Shown here: one piece after another, positions 48,286 to 58,908 of the stretch
Numbering within the stretch: position 1 is the stretch's first letter
How the letters are laid out: each line of letters opens with the position of its first letter
Assembly: GCA_963971425.1 (NCBI GenBank)
Contig: OZ020523.1
Span: 21,371,105 to 21,435,104, forward strand
Direction: 5' to 3'
Length of the DNA stretch: 64,000 nt
Origin: Bryoerythrophyllum caledonicum
Taxonomy: Eukaryota; Streptophyta; Bryopsida; Pottiales; Pottiaceae
The notes under the pieces: generated by a model
What the model saw: only the letters and a program-made list of their open reading frames with translations
Databases searched by the model: none
What the model was told of the DNA's origin: nothing
Made by a program: the position numbers and the translations under genes

Positions 48286-49101
48286 TAGGGTTTGGAAAGG
48301 TGTCGGTAGAGCTATTTTAATATATTGTCAGCTTATGTTGTGGTTATTTGTTATGGAGGTAAGTGTGGCAAATTGTTACATGGTACCAATATTATTATTT
48401 TGGTGATGTATGCATAGTATTTGTATGGTAGATGGCTCAAATATAGGTTTATTTAATAATTTGGGTGGTAAAGTGGATTTTTCATATGGTACCAAGTCTG
48501 CCTCAAATAGAGCAATGATGTAAGAATCTAGGAATGGGCTTGAGTGTGGGTTAAAGTTTTGGTACCAGTTATTGCCTGGTCTCATAATAAGATAGGAGTA
48601 GAGTTTGGATCATTTTTTATTGCAAGTCTTGCCCAATGTATTGCCTGTAGGAGTGGGCAGTACCATTTCCAATCCATTTGTAGTAGAAGGCGTTTCCTAG
48701 TGAGCCAAAAAAATTGTCTCTTTTGAAAGTGAATAAAACTTTGTGAGTTGGATGGAGTATGTGACAGACAATGAAAAGTACAAGTGTTGGATGTTGACGG
48801 ATGAGATTAGTGACTCTACAATGGACGTGGATAATGTGTATTGTGCAAGTTTGAGGGGGTCATTTCTTAAGATGCGGTATTTATATCTTTGGTATAGCCA
48901 AACTATTTCAATATTGAATGATTGAGTTATTGGCTCTATGTTTGTGGGAGTTTGTAATTTCTTATGATATTGGTTCCATAGCCATTGGAGTCAAGTAACA
49001 CAAATTACAGTGATTAGATGCCCCTTGTTGTTTTTGTATAAATGTGCGTGTTCTTCATTAATTTTAGTTGTATTGTTTGATGTGACAAACTCATAAAAGC
49101 A

Positions 49102-49915
49102 CTTGTTATCCAAATTTGGAAGCCAGGAGACAATTCTTATGCAATTGAAATGCTTTCAAGGATGACAAATTTGAAATTTTTTGGGGCTTTTTAAAAAAAA
49201 ATGTCAATCATTATGTTACCCTACCTTATAATCATCATGTTCACCATATGGGTGACGACTTTATATGAAACTTAGATCACAAAAAAACAAAATACAATTT
49301 GGGTGATTTTGGACCCTTCCTTGTTGCACAATTTTTTTTGGATACATTCAACACCTTCAATACAACTAGTTTTTTTTAACAAATACCTTACATCATTATG
49401 ATTGTGATAGTAAAGAGTAGCAACTTTGCATAGTGTAAAAAATTCATTTTATTTAAAGCATAGAGTGCTAACCCTAGAAAATTAGGGTAAAAAAGACCAT
49501 TTAACTTGTCTCAAATGCTATAATCTCATATCCATGGGGAAAAAACATTATAATTTTTTTGAGATGTTCTTCTAGTAGTACTCTCAATTTGATGTTTAGT
49601 GTAGGCATACTATATCATTTTATATATGATAGAAGCTCTTAATAAATATTTTTACCATACATGATGATATTGATCACCCTCTTTAAGTAATATAGGTAAT
49701 TGAACTCTAATTAAAAAATTTCATCAAAAGTAAATAGTCATAGCGCTTTTAAATCATAAAGTACTACTACACTAAACATAAAATTTAGTTTATATAACAA
49801 GATCCTATGGTTATAAGTGAAATGAGATCATTATTTGTAAATGTGATATATTGACAGTCTTAACAAGAGTTTTGAAGTTCTTCCACATAAATATTCTTTG
49901 GTCCTTTGGATTTAA
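49102..49915. repeat. Dispersed repeat family E, copy 2
   Basis: Aligns with 8990-9880 (see there). It ends in GGTCCTTTGGATTTAA, close to the TTAA-element terminus consensus, so family E may also be a TTAA-type element whose other end is lost or not recognised. Confidence 0.45.
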
Positions 49916-51070
49916 TCCTTTAACGACAAGACCTATAACCTGATGACTATAAAACAATGCTTTGTCATCCTTAATTCTTTAAGGCCGATGATCCTTTTTA
50001 GCCTATGAGAACCCACAAGTGTTCTAAATCATGCAAAATGACATCTGCACATTGCATACATCTCAAGCACAAAAAATCTACAAACCCACTTCATGGGAAT
50101 CGTTGTACCCTGCTAATCCTTGCACCAATTTTTGTGGCAATGGTTTCAATAGATGCATATCTTCCTCCACCCATGTGTCCTTGTTTCAATTTTTCATGGA
50201 GGTGGCCTATAGCATTTGATATTGAGATTATCGTGCCAAAACAATCCAAAAATGGTCTTTAAGCCTTAACCCCTGAAGCACTGGGCCTTGTGCTTCACCA
50301 ATACCACCCCAAAATTGCCACTTTTTGTACCATAAATACCATATGAATTGATAGGTATATGCATTTGAAGAGTCCAAAATTGTATATTTCTACTATGTCT
50401 CGATAAGGCCATAGTACTATGACTCAAGATAATGGCATATTATTCCATTACACATTGCACAAAATTGATGGATCTATGTTATACCTTGTGTTAGGTCATT
50501 GCACACCAAAAACCACAAGTAATGGAGGTGTCTCCGTCAAGAAAAATAGACCTGCATTGACTAGGGGTATAGTAAGTGGCTTTTTACTTGGAAAAAATAA
50601 AATAAAATAGAGAAATTTTTGGTTCTAAAATCCAAACATCGAATAGAATTATTATCACTTAATCTAAAAATAGAAAAAATAAAATTTCTAAAATCGTAAA
50701 ATCCTTAATTTCTATGCATTTTAAAGTGAAAATAATGAAGATTGCTAAGAACTTTCCTTCACTACTACATGTCCTTAAAAAGTGCAATTGTCAACAACAA
50801 CCAGACAAACCCCCATGAACCGAAGCAAAAAATGGTCAAAGCTAAAATACATCAATAATACAATAGACTACCTTGAAATGCCTCCACCCCTCCCAAACTA
50901 CCAAACTCCAACTTCATCAAAATTTGACCCGGCATACAGCTACTATACCAATGGCTCCTTCAAACCACTTGAACAAGTTAGCCCGGGAAACTAGCGCAAA
51001 GAAAAAGCCGGATATGGCATATACAACCCTATCAAAGAAATTAAACTAGCCAAAAGACTTCATGGGCTAC

Positions 51071-51140
51071 AAAACATCCTTAGAGCAGAACTCATGGCCA
51101 TACACAAAACATCCTTAGAGCAGAACTCATGGCCATACAC
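51071..51140. repeat. 35-bp tandem duplication in LINE copy 3
   Basis: Two identical units, 51071-51105 and 51106-51140, each starting AAAACATCCTTAGAGCAGAA. As 35 is not a multiple of three, the duplication shifts the RNase H frame. It is absent from copies 1 and 2. Confidence 0.9.
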
Positions 51141-51926
51141 AAAACACTACAAATCATTACAATAAAATACAGCAATGAACCCGCACACATATTTACTAAC
51201 TGTATCAATGCACTTTATCTACTAAACAACCAGATAACACACCCTACCCTCCACAATAGCCACCCCGACCAAACTATATTAATGTCAATGGTCCAAATGT
51301 TACAAAACCGAACACAAATGACAACCCTCCACAAAGTTAGAGCCCATGCCAATATCGATGGAAACGAACAAGCCGATTAACTAGCAAACGAAGGCCGAGA
51401 AAAATCACAAAAAAATGCCAAGGACCCATACGAACATGCCCATGCTACACCATACTACTTCCAAAAAAAAGACTGGCCCTCCAAAGAAGATATCCCCGAC
51501 AAAGGCCCGATTAGATTCTTAAACAAATATCTCAAGAAACAAGACCTCTATAACAACCTCGACACAATCGCTTAAAACTTCCCCAACATAGAAAAATGGA
51601 CCAGCAACAACAAAATAGACAATGAACTCTCCACAAATTTCTGGAAGAATTCCATCATCACTAACTTACAAATAACATGCCTCATCAAATTCCGCACGGG
51701 TCAATATATGGGAAACGTCTGAAAACAACTTTTCTTTGGAATAGAAAGATTCCCATCTATAACATGCCCCATATGCACCTCCACGGACCCCGACACATGG
51801 CTACATGTCTTACTTAAATGTCATAACCACCACATACACTCCCTAATTGTCAAAAGACACAACAAAGCCATATGGAAAATCCGTAAACTAATCACCTCCC
51901 ATAACAAATCGAGATGTTTTATTCTC

Positions 51927-52439
51927 ATGAATGCCGGCACCTTTAATAACAACCCACAAGAAAACACGGTTCCACCATGGCTACTCCCATGTACATGCGA
52001 AACTCAACGATGCCACTGCAATGCTCAACTCAAACCAGATATACTCTGCGTTAGAGGACTACCATACAAAGACCCCCTACCAGACCATATAAACCAAGAC
52101 TACATTAGTCAATTCATCGAATTTACATACTATAATGACAGATTCTCCCCAGAAAAAATTGAAAACAAAATCAATAAATACCAACCCCTTATTGATGACA
52201 TCATTGCCCTCGGATGGAAAGTGGACCCCCTTATTGTAATCACAGCCGGCGCCCGTGCCACCACCTTTATCCCATCCATAAAAATCCTAGAAGATACCTT
52301 CAAAATCCCTATTGATACTATTACAAACACTTTCAAGAATATTAACATCATTGCCATACAACATGCTATGTCAATCCTTCTACATAAACGCAAAATTGAA
52401 AACAACCAAGCCCTTCCTGATACACAAGACCTCCCATAA
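51927..52439 (+). pseudogene. LINE C-terminal region, copy 3
   Basis: A 170-codon open stretch beginning within the LINE polyprotein after the zf-RVT-like segment. It has the CTCETQRCHCN cysteine cluster (about residues 19-29) and then a helical C-terminus ending at the TAA before the 3' untranslated region. It shows where the LINE ORF2 normally ends: about 280 bp before the tail. Confidence 0.6.
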
Positions 52440-52680
52440 AATTACCCCTTACCTCATTTCTAAGAAACCTTGACACCCCGAAACACACCCTCCTCCCCTC
52501 TCCCTCCCCCCTCTCTTCCCCCCCTCCCTCCTTCCTTGCTACTCTTATGATTGGTTGGTTTTATGGTTTGTGGTTACTTGTTACATAGTGTCTACCCTCG
52601 AAAGGGGGAAGTAGTTCCAACTTATTAATTCCTTGTCCGTGGGCATGGTCATAGTAGTGGAACAAACAAACACTTTATTC

Positions 52681-52707
52681 ACGCCGGCCTCCTCCGGAGA
52701 CCGGCGT
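52681..52707 (+). other. LINE 3' terminal hairpin, copy 3
   Basis: ACGCCGGCCTCC, loop TCC, then GGAGACCGGCGT. Eleven of twelve pairs form (one C-A mismatch). It is followed directly by TCTTCTTCTTC. It occupies the same position as the hairpins at 46475 and 13181. Confidence 0.75.
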
Positions 52708-52980
52708 TCTTCTTCTTCTGCAATTGTCAACTCTACAATAGCACTATTCATCTCTATAGTACCTTGTCCAGCTGCGAAAAGAGTCAAGCTTTTTATGCTT
52801 GAAGCATTATAACATTTTCCCTGTAAGTCCAAAAAAAGAAAGGAAAGATTCCCTGCAAAGATAACCCGTATTCCTATTTGTTGTAAAAATTTCAAGAAGT
52901 TATCTTCAGAAATGGATTTTTAGGAACCTAGCCAGAATTGATTTGTACTCCGTAGGAACAAATTGTCCTTTAGGGGTTAA

Positions 52981-53381
52981 AGAATTAAGATGTCATCCAT
53001 CAAATGTTTGGATTACCTCATCCTATTTTCACATTGTCTTTCCTATTTGAGGAAGACTTTTAAAAATTGACGATCACTCGTGGTTTACATATCCTGACAT
53101 TGAATGATCACAGTTGGCGCCAAGCCAAGAGTGTGGCAGAGATTTGTTTGTTTGTTTATTTCTTTATTTATTTATTAACTAATTAATTAATTAATTAATT
53201 AATCTATCTATCTATCTGTACCATTAGGACGGACGGACGCGGACAGAAAACAAGGACGCAACATTCAAATCGCAGCGGGTCGTCGGCGTCGTTGGCCCTT
53301 TCGTCTGACTTGTTCTTGCAACTGTGTCGTTGCCGCTCGCGCTGCTCCTTCAAACCCTTGCACTGCGTTCTGCCTTCCGTC

Positions 53382-53422
<41 letters not shown>

Positions 53423-53682
53423 AGTTGTTTGTTTTCCATCGAGCATTCTTGCTGCCCTTGTTTTATGCCGCTCCTTCGCTTTTCTGGCTTTGCATTGCGC
53501 CAGGTATCGCTACATTTTCCCGCCTTTCTTTTCTGCTGTCCTCTTGCGGGAGAGGGTCATTATTTGCAACGGCATCTGAGGAGGCGTGTGGAGTGAGCGG
53601 CACACGGACAGCGGGGGAGGGGGAGGGGGAGGGGGAGGGGGCGAGAGAGAGAGAGAGAGAGAGATAGGCATTGGGAGTTTTG
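52981..53682 (+). promoter_or_regulatory. Upstream region of the TITAN9-like gene with microsatellites
   Basis: Contains a TTAA/TCTA microsatellite (53171-53218), thirteen CTG units (53383-53421), four G-runs in a (GGGGGA)n tract (53612-53641) and a GA run (53642-53664) that ends 18 bp before the start codon. The G-rich tract could fold as a quadruplex in the leader. Reading frames through the CTG run are artefacts. Confidence 0.5.
53383..53421. repeat. (CTG)13 microsatellite
   Basis: Thirteen uninterrupted CTG units on the plus strand, upstream of the TITAN9-like start. Confidence 0.95.
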
Positions 53683-55338
53683 ATGGAGAGGAAGAAGAGG
53701 CGAGGGTATCGGGACTCGGAGGGCGACGGAGAGAGGACTGTGCCGCTGCCGCCTCTGTCGCCCCCGCGCAAGCGCGCTGCCAGTGTGGGGTGTCTTGGCG
53801 CCCAGGACGAGGCTGGGGTTTTGAGGATCACGGTAGGTGATGAGGCCCGTGCTTCTTGTGACGGGCGGAAAGAATCAGGTGCTACTGTTCTGCTGGAGGC
53901 GGGCGGGCAGAAGGTCTCAGGGACTGTCATGCTGGGCTTAGAAGAGAATCCCATGGCGGTGCCTCCGTCGCCGGAGCGGTCCTCCGGGCAGGAGGGGGAC
54001 ACCATGACCATGGCGTGGACTCTGGAACGAAACCTTCCCAAGGAGGCCTTTCTGCCGACGTTGTTGAGGGCGTACGATAACATTCACGCTAGGTACACGC
54101 GGATGAAGGCCAGGAAGATGGACATTGAAGCTCAATTTGAGGAGCAGCGAAGCTCTCACGCGAGGTTCCAGCAGGTAGCAGATAGGTACATACAGGATAT
54201 GTGTAGTGAGAATCAGGAGCTCAGGAAGACCGTGGACGCTGCGGAGAAGAAGATAAAATGGCTGGAGTCGCTGTATCTCAAGCGCCAAAACGACGGGTTT
54301 AGAAGAAGCGCAGAAGAAGTGTTGCCGAAAGCGGATTTTGAAGCTGATGTAGCAGCTTCGCCAGTGCGTCCGCTAACGCCCACCACTGACCAGGTAGCCG
54401 CTGAGGGGGCGCCTATTCAAGTTGGGGCGCAACTTCCATCTGAGCATGCGAGAGAAGAAGGAGAAGAGGAGGTTGCTGGATGCCGTGTGGGAGATACTGC
54501 GCCTCAAGAGATTGTGGAGAACCGAGGCAATGAGGGGATCTTAGAAACTGAAATAGGTCGAGACAGTGAGATTGCAGCGACTCATGAGAATGTGTCAAAC
54601 GAGGGCAATGTGGAACCCGGTCGCTCGGAGGGAGAGCACCACCTCGTAAGTACTCAAAATTCTACCGGTGAGAATGAGGTTTTGGAAAACCCATCGGTGG
54701 TTCCAGCTCTAGAAAGCTCGCTCGAGGTTGCTCTCTGTTTAGAGGACGCGGCACCTGCTGAGTTAGACAAGGCGGTTGTCGTATGTCCCGAGCCTATCGA
54801 TTGCCGTCCATTTTCGAACGAAGCGGAATTCCAGGATTTGCATCGCAAGTATGTTGAACTCCAGGATTTGCACCTTAAGGAAGTTGAAGTACTGGATCAG
54901 CAACGAAAGGAAGCTGAGTTGCAGTTTCATCACCGAGAGGAGGCTGAGCTCCGGAATCTGCACCGCAAGGAGGTTGAACTTGAGCATCTACACCGTCAAG
55001 AAGTTGCAGGTTTGCTTTTAGAAGTAGAGATGCTACAGAAGGTACTTGGTCATTTCATTGGCATGACTGTGGCGTCGGACGAGGTCTCGAGAGCGCGAAG
55101 GGGGAAACCGACGTTGATCTTCTCCCACTCTAGAACTGGCTTTAGATTCAGTCTTGAACTTCCTGAGGAACACGATGAGGTTGCCAAGGATCTGGAGCTC
55201 TCCTATAAGAATTTGTCATTAGGTACATTATATAGAGTGGCGCCATGGTGGATGAAAGAGGAGCTTTTTTGTTCTGTTACTCAGCTGGGGAACTTCATGC
55301 GAAGGTTTCAAGAGACGGTCACAGGCCGCAAATTGTAG
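53683..55338 (+). CDS. TTN9: Coiled-coil protein, TITAN9-like
   Basis: A single uninterrupted frame of 551 residues from the ATG at 53683. After a basic, low-complexity N-terminus, residues about 120-205 form a long helix (LPKEAFLPTLLRAYDNIHAR, YTRMKARKMDIEAQFEEQ, DRYIQDMCSENQELRKTVD). This resembles the Y..Y..LK.KK helix at the N-terminus of TITAN9-type proteins. An acidic middle is followed by six 10-residue repeats (54829-55008). The C-terminus (GFRFSLELPEE...LELSYKNLSLGTLYRVAPWWM...) matches the family's GY.FSL and SLGT..RVAPEWM block. TITAN9 is needed in Arabidopsis for endosperm and embryo development; its biochemistry is unknown. Recognition rests on these two blocks from memory. The alternative is an unrelated coiled-coil protein. 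Confidence 0.65.
   Translation: MERKKRRGYRDSEGDGERTVPLPPLSPPRKRAASVGCLGAQDEAGVLRITVGDEARASCDGRKESGATVLLEAGGQKVSGTVMLGLEENPMAVPPSPERSSGQEGDTMTMAWTLERNLPKEAFLPTLLRAYDNIHARYTRMKARKMDIEAQFEEQRSSHARFQQVADRYIQDMCSENQELRKTVDAAEKKIKWLESLYLKRQNDGFRRSAEEVLPKADFEADVAASPVRPLTPTTDQVAAEGAPIQVGAQLPSEHAREEGEEEVAGCRVGDTAPQEIVENRGNEGILETEIGRDSEIAATHENVSNEGNVEPGRSEGEHHLVSTQNSTGENEVLENPSVVPALESSLEVALCLEDAAPAELDKAVVVCPEPIDCRPFSNEAEFQDLHRKYVELQDLHLKEVEVLDQQRKEAELQFHHREEAELRNLHRKEVELEHLHRQEVAGLLLEVEMLQKVLGHFIGMTVASDEVSRARRGKPTLIFSHSRTGFRFSLELPEEHDEVAKDLELSYKNLSLGTLYRVAPWWMKEELFCSVTQLGNFMRRFQETVTGRKL
54829..55008 (+). repeat. 30-bp coding repeat, six units
   Basis: Six consecutive 10-residue units of the type LQDLHRKEVE inside the TITAN9-like gene. 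They are diverged in sequence but constant in length, extending a charged helix. Confidence 0.8.
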
Positions 55339-55585
55339 AGCTGAATGATTAGGATTGTACATACTCAAGCTCTTGTTCTTCTATTTAGTAGACATGTAGG
55401 ACTTGAAACATCAAACACACGTAGCTGGAGTTTGAGTGTAAAACATAACATTGATTGCCAACTGCTCTGCTGCTTCATTCGCAACCATGGACGTCGACCA
55501 TTACCTTATCACCCTATCTACTTTCTGTACGTCCTTTCTGCATGATTTTGCAACTATTATTCACGGTTTACTCACACAACCCGGC
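55339..55585. other. Short tail-to-tail spacer
   Basis: 247 bp between the stop codons of the TITAN9-like gene and DSE1. The two 3' untranslated regions probably overlap here, which could allow antisense pairing. Length and orientation are seen; the overlap is inferred. Confidence 0.5.
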
Positions 55586-58500
55586 TCATTCCAGGACCTT
55601 GGAAGTTTGGTTTGCTGGTGGATACAAGGACCACAATGCCACGGTTGAATCCTTGGACCCTGAGGCCAGCCATGTCCTGTCCTCCGAGAAATCCACCCCG
55701 TTCACCTGTTCACACATCATCCACCCTCATGAGAAGACCAGGATACAAGTAACACATAAGCACAGGAGAATTCATAACGAGCATCAAGTATTGCACTTGT
55801 CATGCATAAGACAGGTTCATTGTGTGCTGAAGGTGAAAGAGGGACGTACGATGTCTTTGTGGTATTTCAGAATTGCTAGCGGTTTGCGACGTCGATAATC
55901 GTAGATGCGAACCCTGTTCAGCATGAAAAACCACAGTTGCCTCAACCGCTAATGACGCTTCAGGTGCAAAGTTATATGAAGCATATGGAAAAGAGATGCA
56001 ACAAGTTGTTTGCATTGCTCTTCCAATCCATGCGCCAAATGCCGGTATTCATATGAATGAGAGAGCGGCTTACCGGTGATCCCAACCAGCGGTTGCAACG
56101 ATTTTGTCATCACCTCGTAATGCAATGTCACCTACTCCTGCTTGTCCTTCGAACTTTTTCTTCGGCGTGTACAAGTTCTGCTGGAAGCAAGGCATCCACA
56201 TCAAGAAAATGACGTAGCAAGTACAAAAGCGAAGCAAGTATACGTGCAAGACTTTGTTATCTAGCTCCTCACAATGCAGGTTCATTCACTTTGAAGATAA
56301 CTTTGATAGACGTGAGAGTATTGTTGTGTTTACCTCCGTTAAATTCAAAGAAAAGAAAGTAAGTTGCCCATCCGCAGAACCTGAAATGCCTCCTGCCCCT
56401 TCTCTATCCAGGACAAGGCTGAGGACTGCAATTTAAGAGCAAATAACAGTGAGCTAGAGAACTATTAAATCAATGATAACTAAGTCATGTTGAAACCTAT
56501 TCGGTTCATGTTCAGCGCCAAATTGGAAGATACTGTATAATCCAGGTCATCTTTTCATCAAAAAGAACGTGAAGAAGGTTACAGATGGAATAGTGCTGGA
56601 TCTCTTGTTGGTAACTGGCATGACCCACCTGGTTCCTTATGTTGCTTAGATTGTAGCAAAGGTTCAGCTGCATGCCTTGTGTCCCACATTAACATACTAC
56701 CATCTTCATATCTGCAACAGATGGCCAGCAGACATAAGGAATTCAATATCTGGCACAAACGTTTCTTGCAGTCTTTACGATCACTATCGATGCAAAACTC
56801 GAAGCATGTGGTGGATGAAAACAAGAAACCAAAAACTGGGTGAGAAGTACGAACCCGGCAACAACTATGCATTGATCACCTCTACCGGATTGCAAGGTCA
56901 TGTTCAGCGACATACACATACCTGCACTCACAGATCAAGTGCTTCATCACACATCACTTCCCACTTTATATTTGCACCTAAAACCATACAGGTTGCCAGA
57001 AATGCACTGCATTGGAGTCTCTTCGTCATTTGAGGGCTAGTTTCTATAAACTTAGAATGACACCGCGTTCTCCAAGATTCATAATGAAAGGGCAGTGCAT
57101 GCGCAAAGTACGAGGAGATGCATGACTTTAAGCAGTTGTGCACTGAATCTCACATGAAGCCAAATGGAATTCAATCATAAGAGACATCTCTTGGCACAAG
57201 GATGAAGCAAAACTGCAATAAACTATGTTTCGACCAATTCAAAGTTAAGTATGAGTCTCACCTACAGAGGAGTCTGTCGGTGACAAGAGCTGTACGCTCT
57301 TACCAGAAGCGATGTCCCAAATCTCGACCTACATCCACAGTTTACAATCAAGCATGAATCAAGCAGTCCGATAGGCAGGCTAATGCATGTCGAATTCAGC
57401 AGATTTTGCCAAGTGAAGCGCATGAAAAGTGAGAAGATTTACTTTAGATGTATCGTTTCCAGCCATAGCCATCAAAACTTGCCCTACCCCTCCTCTGTCA
57501 TTCTCTGCACTCCATTGCAGACAACGTTTTCCAGGTCAAGAGTCTGGCGCAAGAACGATACACACGATTCAATACTAGAAACAAATGCAGAACACCCACA
57601 GACTACCACATCTGAAAGTGAGAAGATAGTTGCTCACGAGTCGAACTAATAAGAAAAATGTACCTACATTACGAGCTAGCGAATTGAGCAAAGATACACC
57701 TGACCAAAAACAAAAAGTAGGACCAATACCAAGGCTCTAGTTCCACGGGCATGACGTATTCTACTAGGCTCGAAAATTGTCACCATGCACTCGTAGATCT
57801 CATTGGCAGTCTATGGACACGTTCTTACCACAAGATTCGTCATTTGCAGGAGCGTGACCTGCAACTGCAAGTTTGCAGAAATGGTAAGATTCAGACTTGA
57901 GAGTCAAAATAGGTTGTCTGCACGTTCAGCCAATAGAAGCTGTTAAACCCCCCAAATTTACCTTCTCCGCCGATCTATGCGAAACTGTGTCCGGCCATCT
58001 AGTTTCGATTATATCTGTCGAAGTACAAATCACAAATACATAAGTTCGATCAGAACTGGATTAAAGGATCTCATGCTGTACCTTGACAAACTTGAGTCTG
58101 TCAGCTGCCAGCACTTCACGGTGCCGTCTCGGCCCTGACTGCATTCCAGAAGCAAGAGCAAAAAATTACGCGTCCCGCTGACGACTAAGAGCCCTCGGTA
58201 TTGTGTCAATGCAGTTGCAATCTATTACAATTCTCGAAAGTTACATCATTCAGTATAGGAGGACTTCATTTTGAGATTGCGAACCAAGTTGTATTTCCAC
58301 CTCAGGATTTTGTTGTCTAGCGCTGAGCTGACACCAATGCCAAGCACTCCAGCCGATGGAGTGTGCACTCTGAGATACCAGCGACACAAGGGATTAGAAA
58401 GAGCCACCCTAACCGTCTCCTGCTCTGTAACGAAACCATTCAAGGGACACCAAAACACACACCTCGATGAAAACACCGGCCGATGTTTCACAAGGTCCCA

Positions 58501-58908
58501 AACCTTCAATTCCCCGTCGGCGTCACTGCATCATCACCCCTTGCACGAGTCATTTCAGGATCCAAAATTTCCCTTAAACCTTAAACCCTAAACACATCCA
58601 CATGAGAAATGAAGGGGTGTTTGGTGAGATGGTCTTCAAACGCTTCGATTACGAGCGTGAGGAGCTGCAATGGGAAGGTGAAGGGGAGGGTTTTTTTCAA
58701 TTGCGAAACCCTAAATACACCTGGAAGTGGCAACATGAGGAAGGAGTGAGATGGTGATGAAATGGGTTGATTGACGGGGAGTGAGACAGTACCCCGAGAG
58801 GAGAGTGGAGGAGGGGGCATGGAAGGCGACGACGTTGACAGGAGCTCGGTGCGCTCGGAGAACAGCGACGGGGTCGGGCGCCGGGCCCTTGGACGATGCG
58901 AGCGCCAT
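55586..58908 (-). CDS. DSE1: WD40 protein, DSE1/GNB1L type
   Basis: WD40 beta-propeller protein orthologous to plant DECREASED SIZE EXCLUSION LIMIT 1 (plasmodesmal transport and embryo phenotypes in Arabidopsis) and animal GNB1L. Thirteen exons keep phase: 58908-58793, 58525-58463, 58369-58301, 58138-58082, 57917-57829, 57504-57443, 57328-57262, 56921-56855, 56711-56629, 56425-56334, 56177-56074, 55913-55850 and 55705-55586 (350 residues). Blocks in order are PDPVAVLRAHRAPVNVVAFH, DADGELKVWDLVKHRPV, QGRDGTVKCWQL, SESYHFCKLAVAG, MAMAGNDTSKVEIWDIASGK, VVAGYEDGSMLMWDTR, EPVLSLVLDREGAGGISGSA, VGDIALRGDDKIVATAGWDH, RRKPLAILKYHKDI and WLASGSKDSTVALWSLYP. WD and GH-like positions are kept throughout. 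An extra frame at about 57970-58017 breaks phase and was left out. An in-frame Met at 59064 is a less likely start. Confidence 0.92.

Larger units (their letters stand above)
46466..49088 (-). mobile_element. LINE copy 2, 5'-truncated
   Basis: The minus-strand relative of the LINE at 13174-26640, matching it from about 16400 down to the 3' tail. It is bounded by 13-bp duplications, ACTTATAATAGCA (46453-46465) and ACTCATAAAAGCA (49089-49101), 11 of 13 alike. It ends in a perfect hairpin and a (TTC)n tail. Truncation at the 5' end is typical of target-primed reverse transcription. It includes the best-preserved RNase H stretch in the window. Confidence 0.75.
50796..52718 (+). mobile_element. 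LINE copy 3, 5'-truncated, with intact 13-bp target duplications
   Basis: A plus-strand copy bounded by identical TGCAATTGTCAAC repeats (50783-50795 and 52719-52731). It holds RNase H (about 50820-51400, with stops and a 35-bp duplication), a zf-RVT-like segment with CPIC, WLHVLLKC and following H/C residues (51760-51840), the PWLLPCTCETQRCHCN region, a C-terminal frame ending at 52439, a C/T-rich 3' untranslated part, a hairpin and (TTC)n. The identical duplications make it the youngest of the three. Confidence 0.85.
50266..52980. mobile_element. TTAA-flanked element D, interrupted by LINE copy 3
   Basis: The left end is TTAACCCCTGAAGCACTGGG and the reverse complement of the right end is TTAACCCCTAAAGGACAATT. 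Ten bases match, including TTAACCCCT. Without the LINE and one target copy it is about 780 bp, again the family A size. It is non-coding. Confidence 0.5.

Noticed and set aside
53292-53596. Frames encoding poly-Cys, poly-Ala or poly-Leu
   Set aside because: They only read through the (CTG)13 repeat upstream of the TITAN9-like gene.
57970-58017. An extra DSE1 exon (IIETRWPDTVSHRSAEK)
   Set aside because: It is open and bounded by AG and GT, but joining it to its neighbours breaks phase. Skipping it restores the conserved SYHFCKL block in frame.
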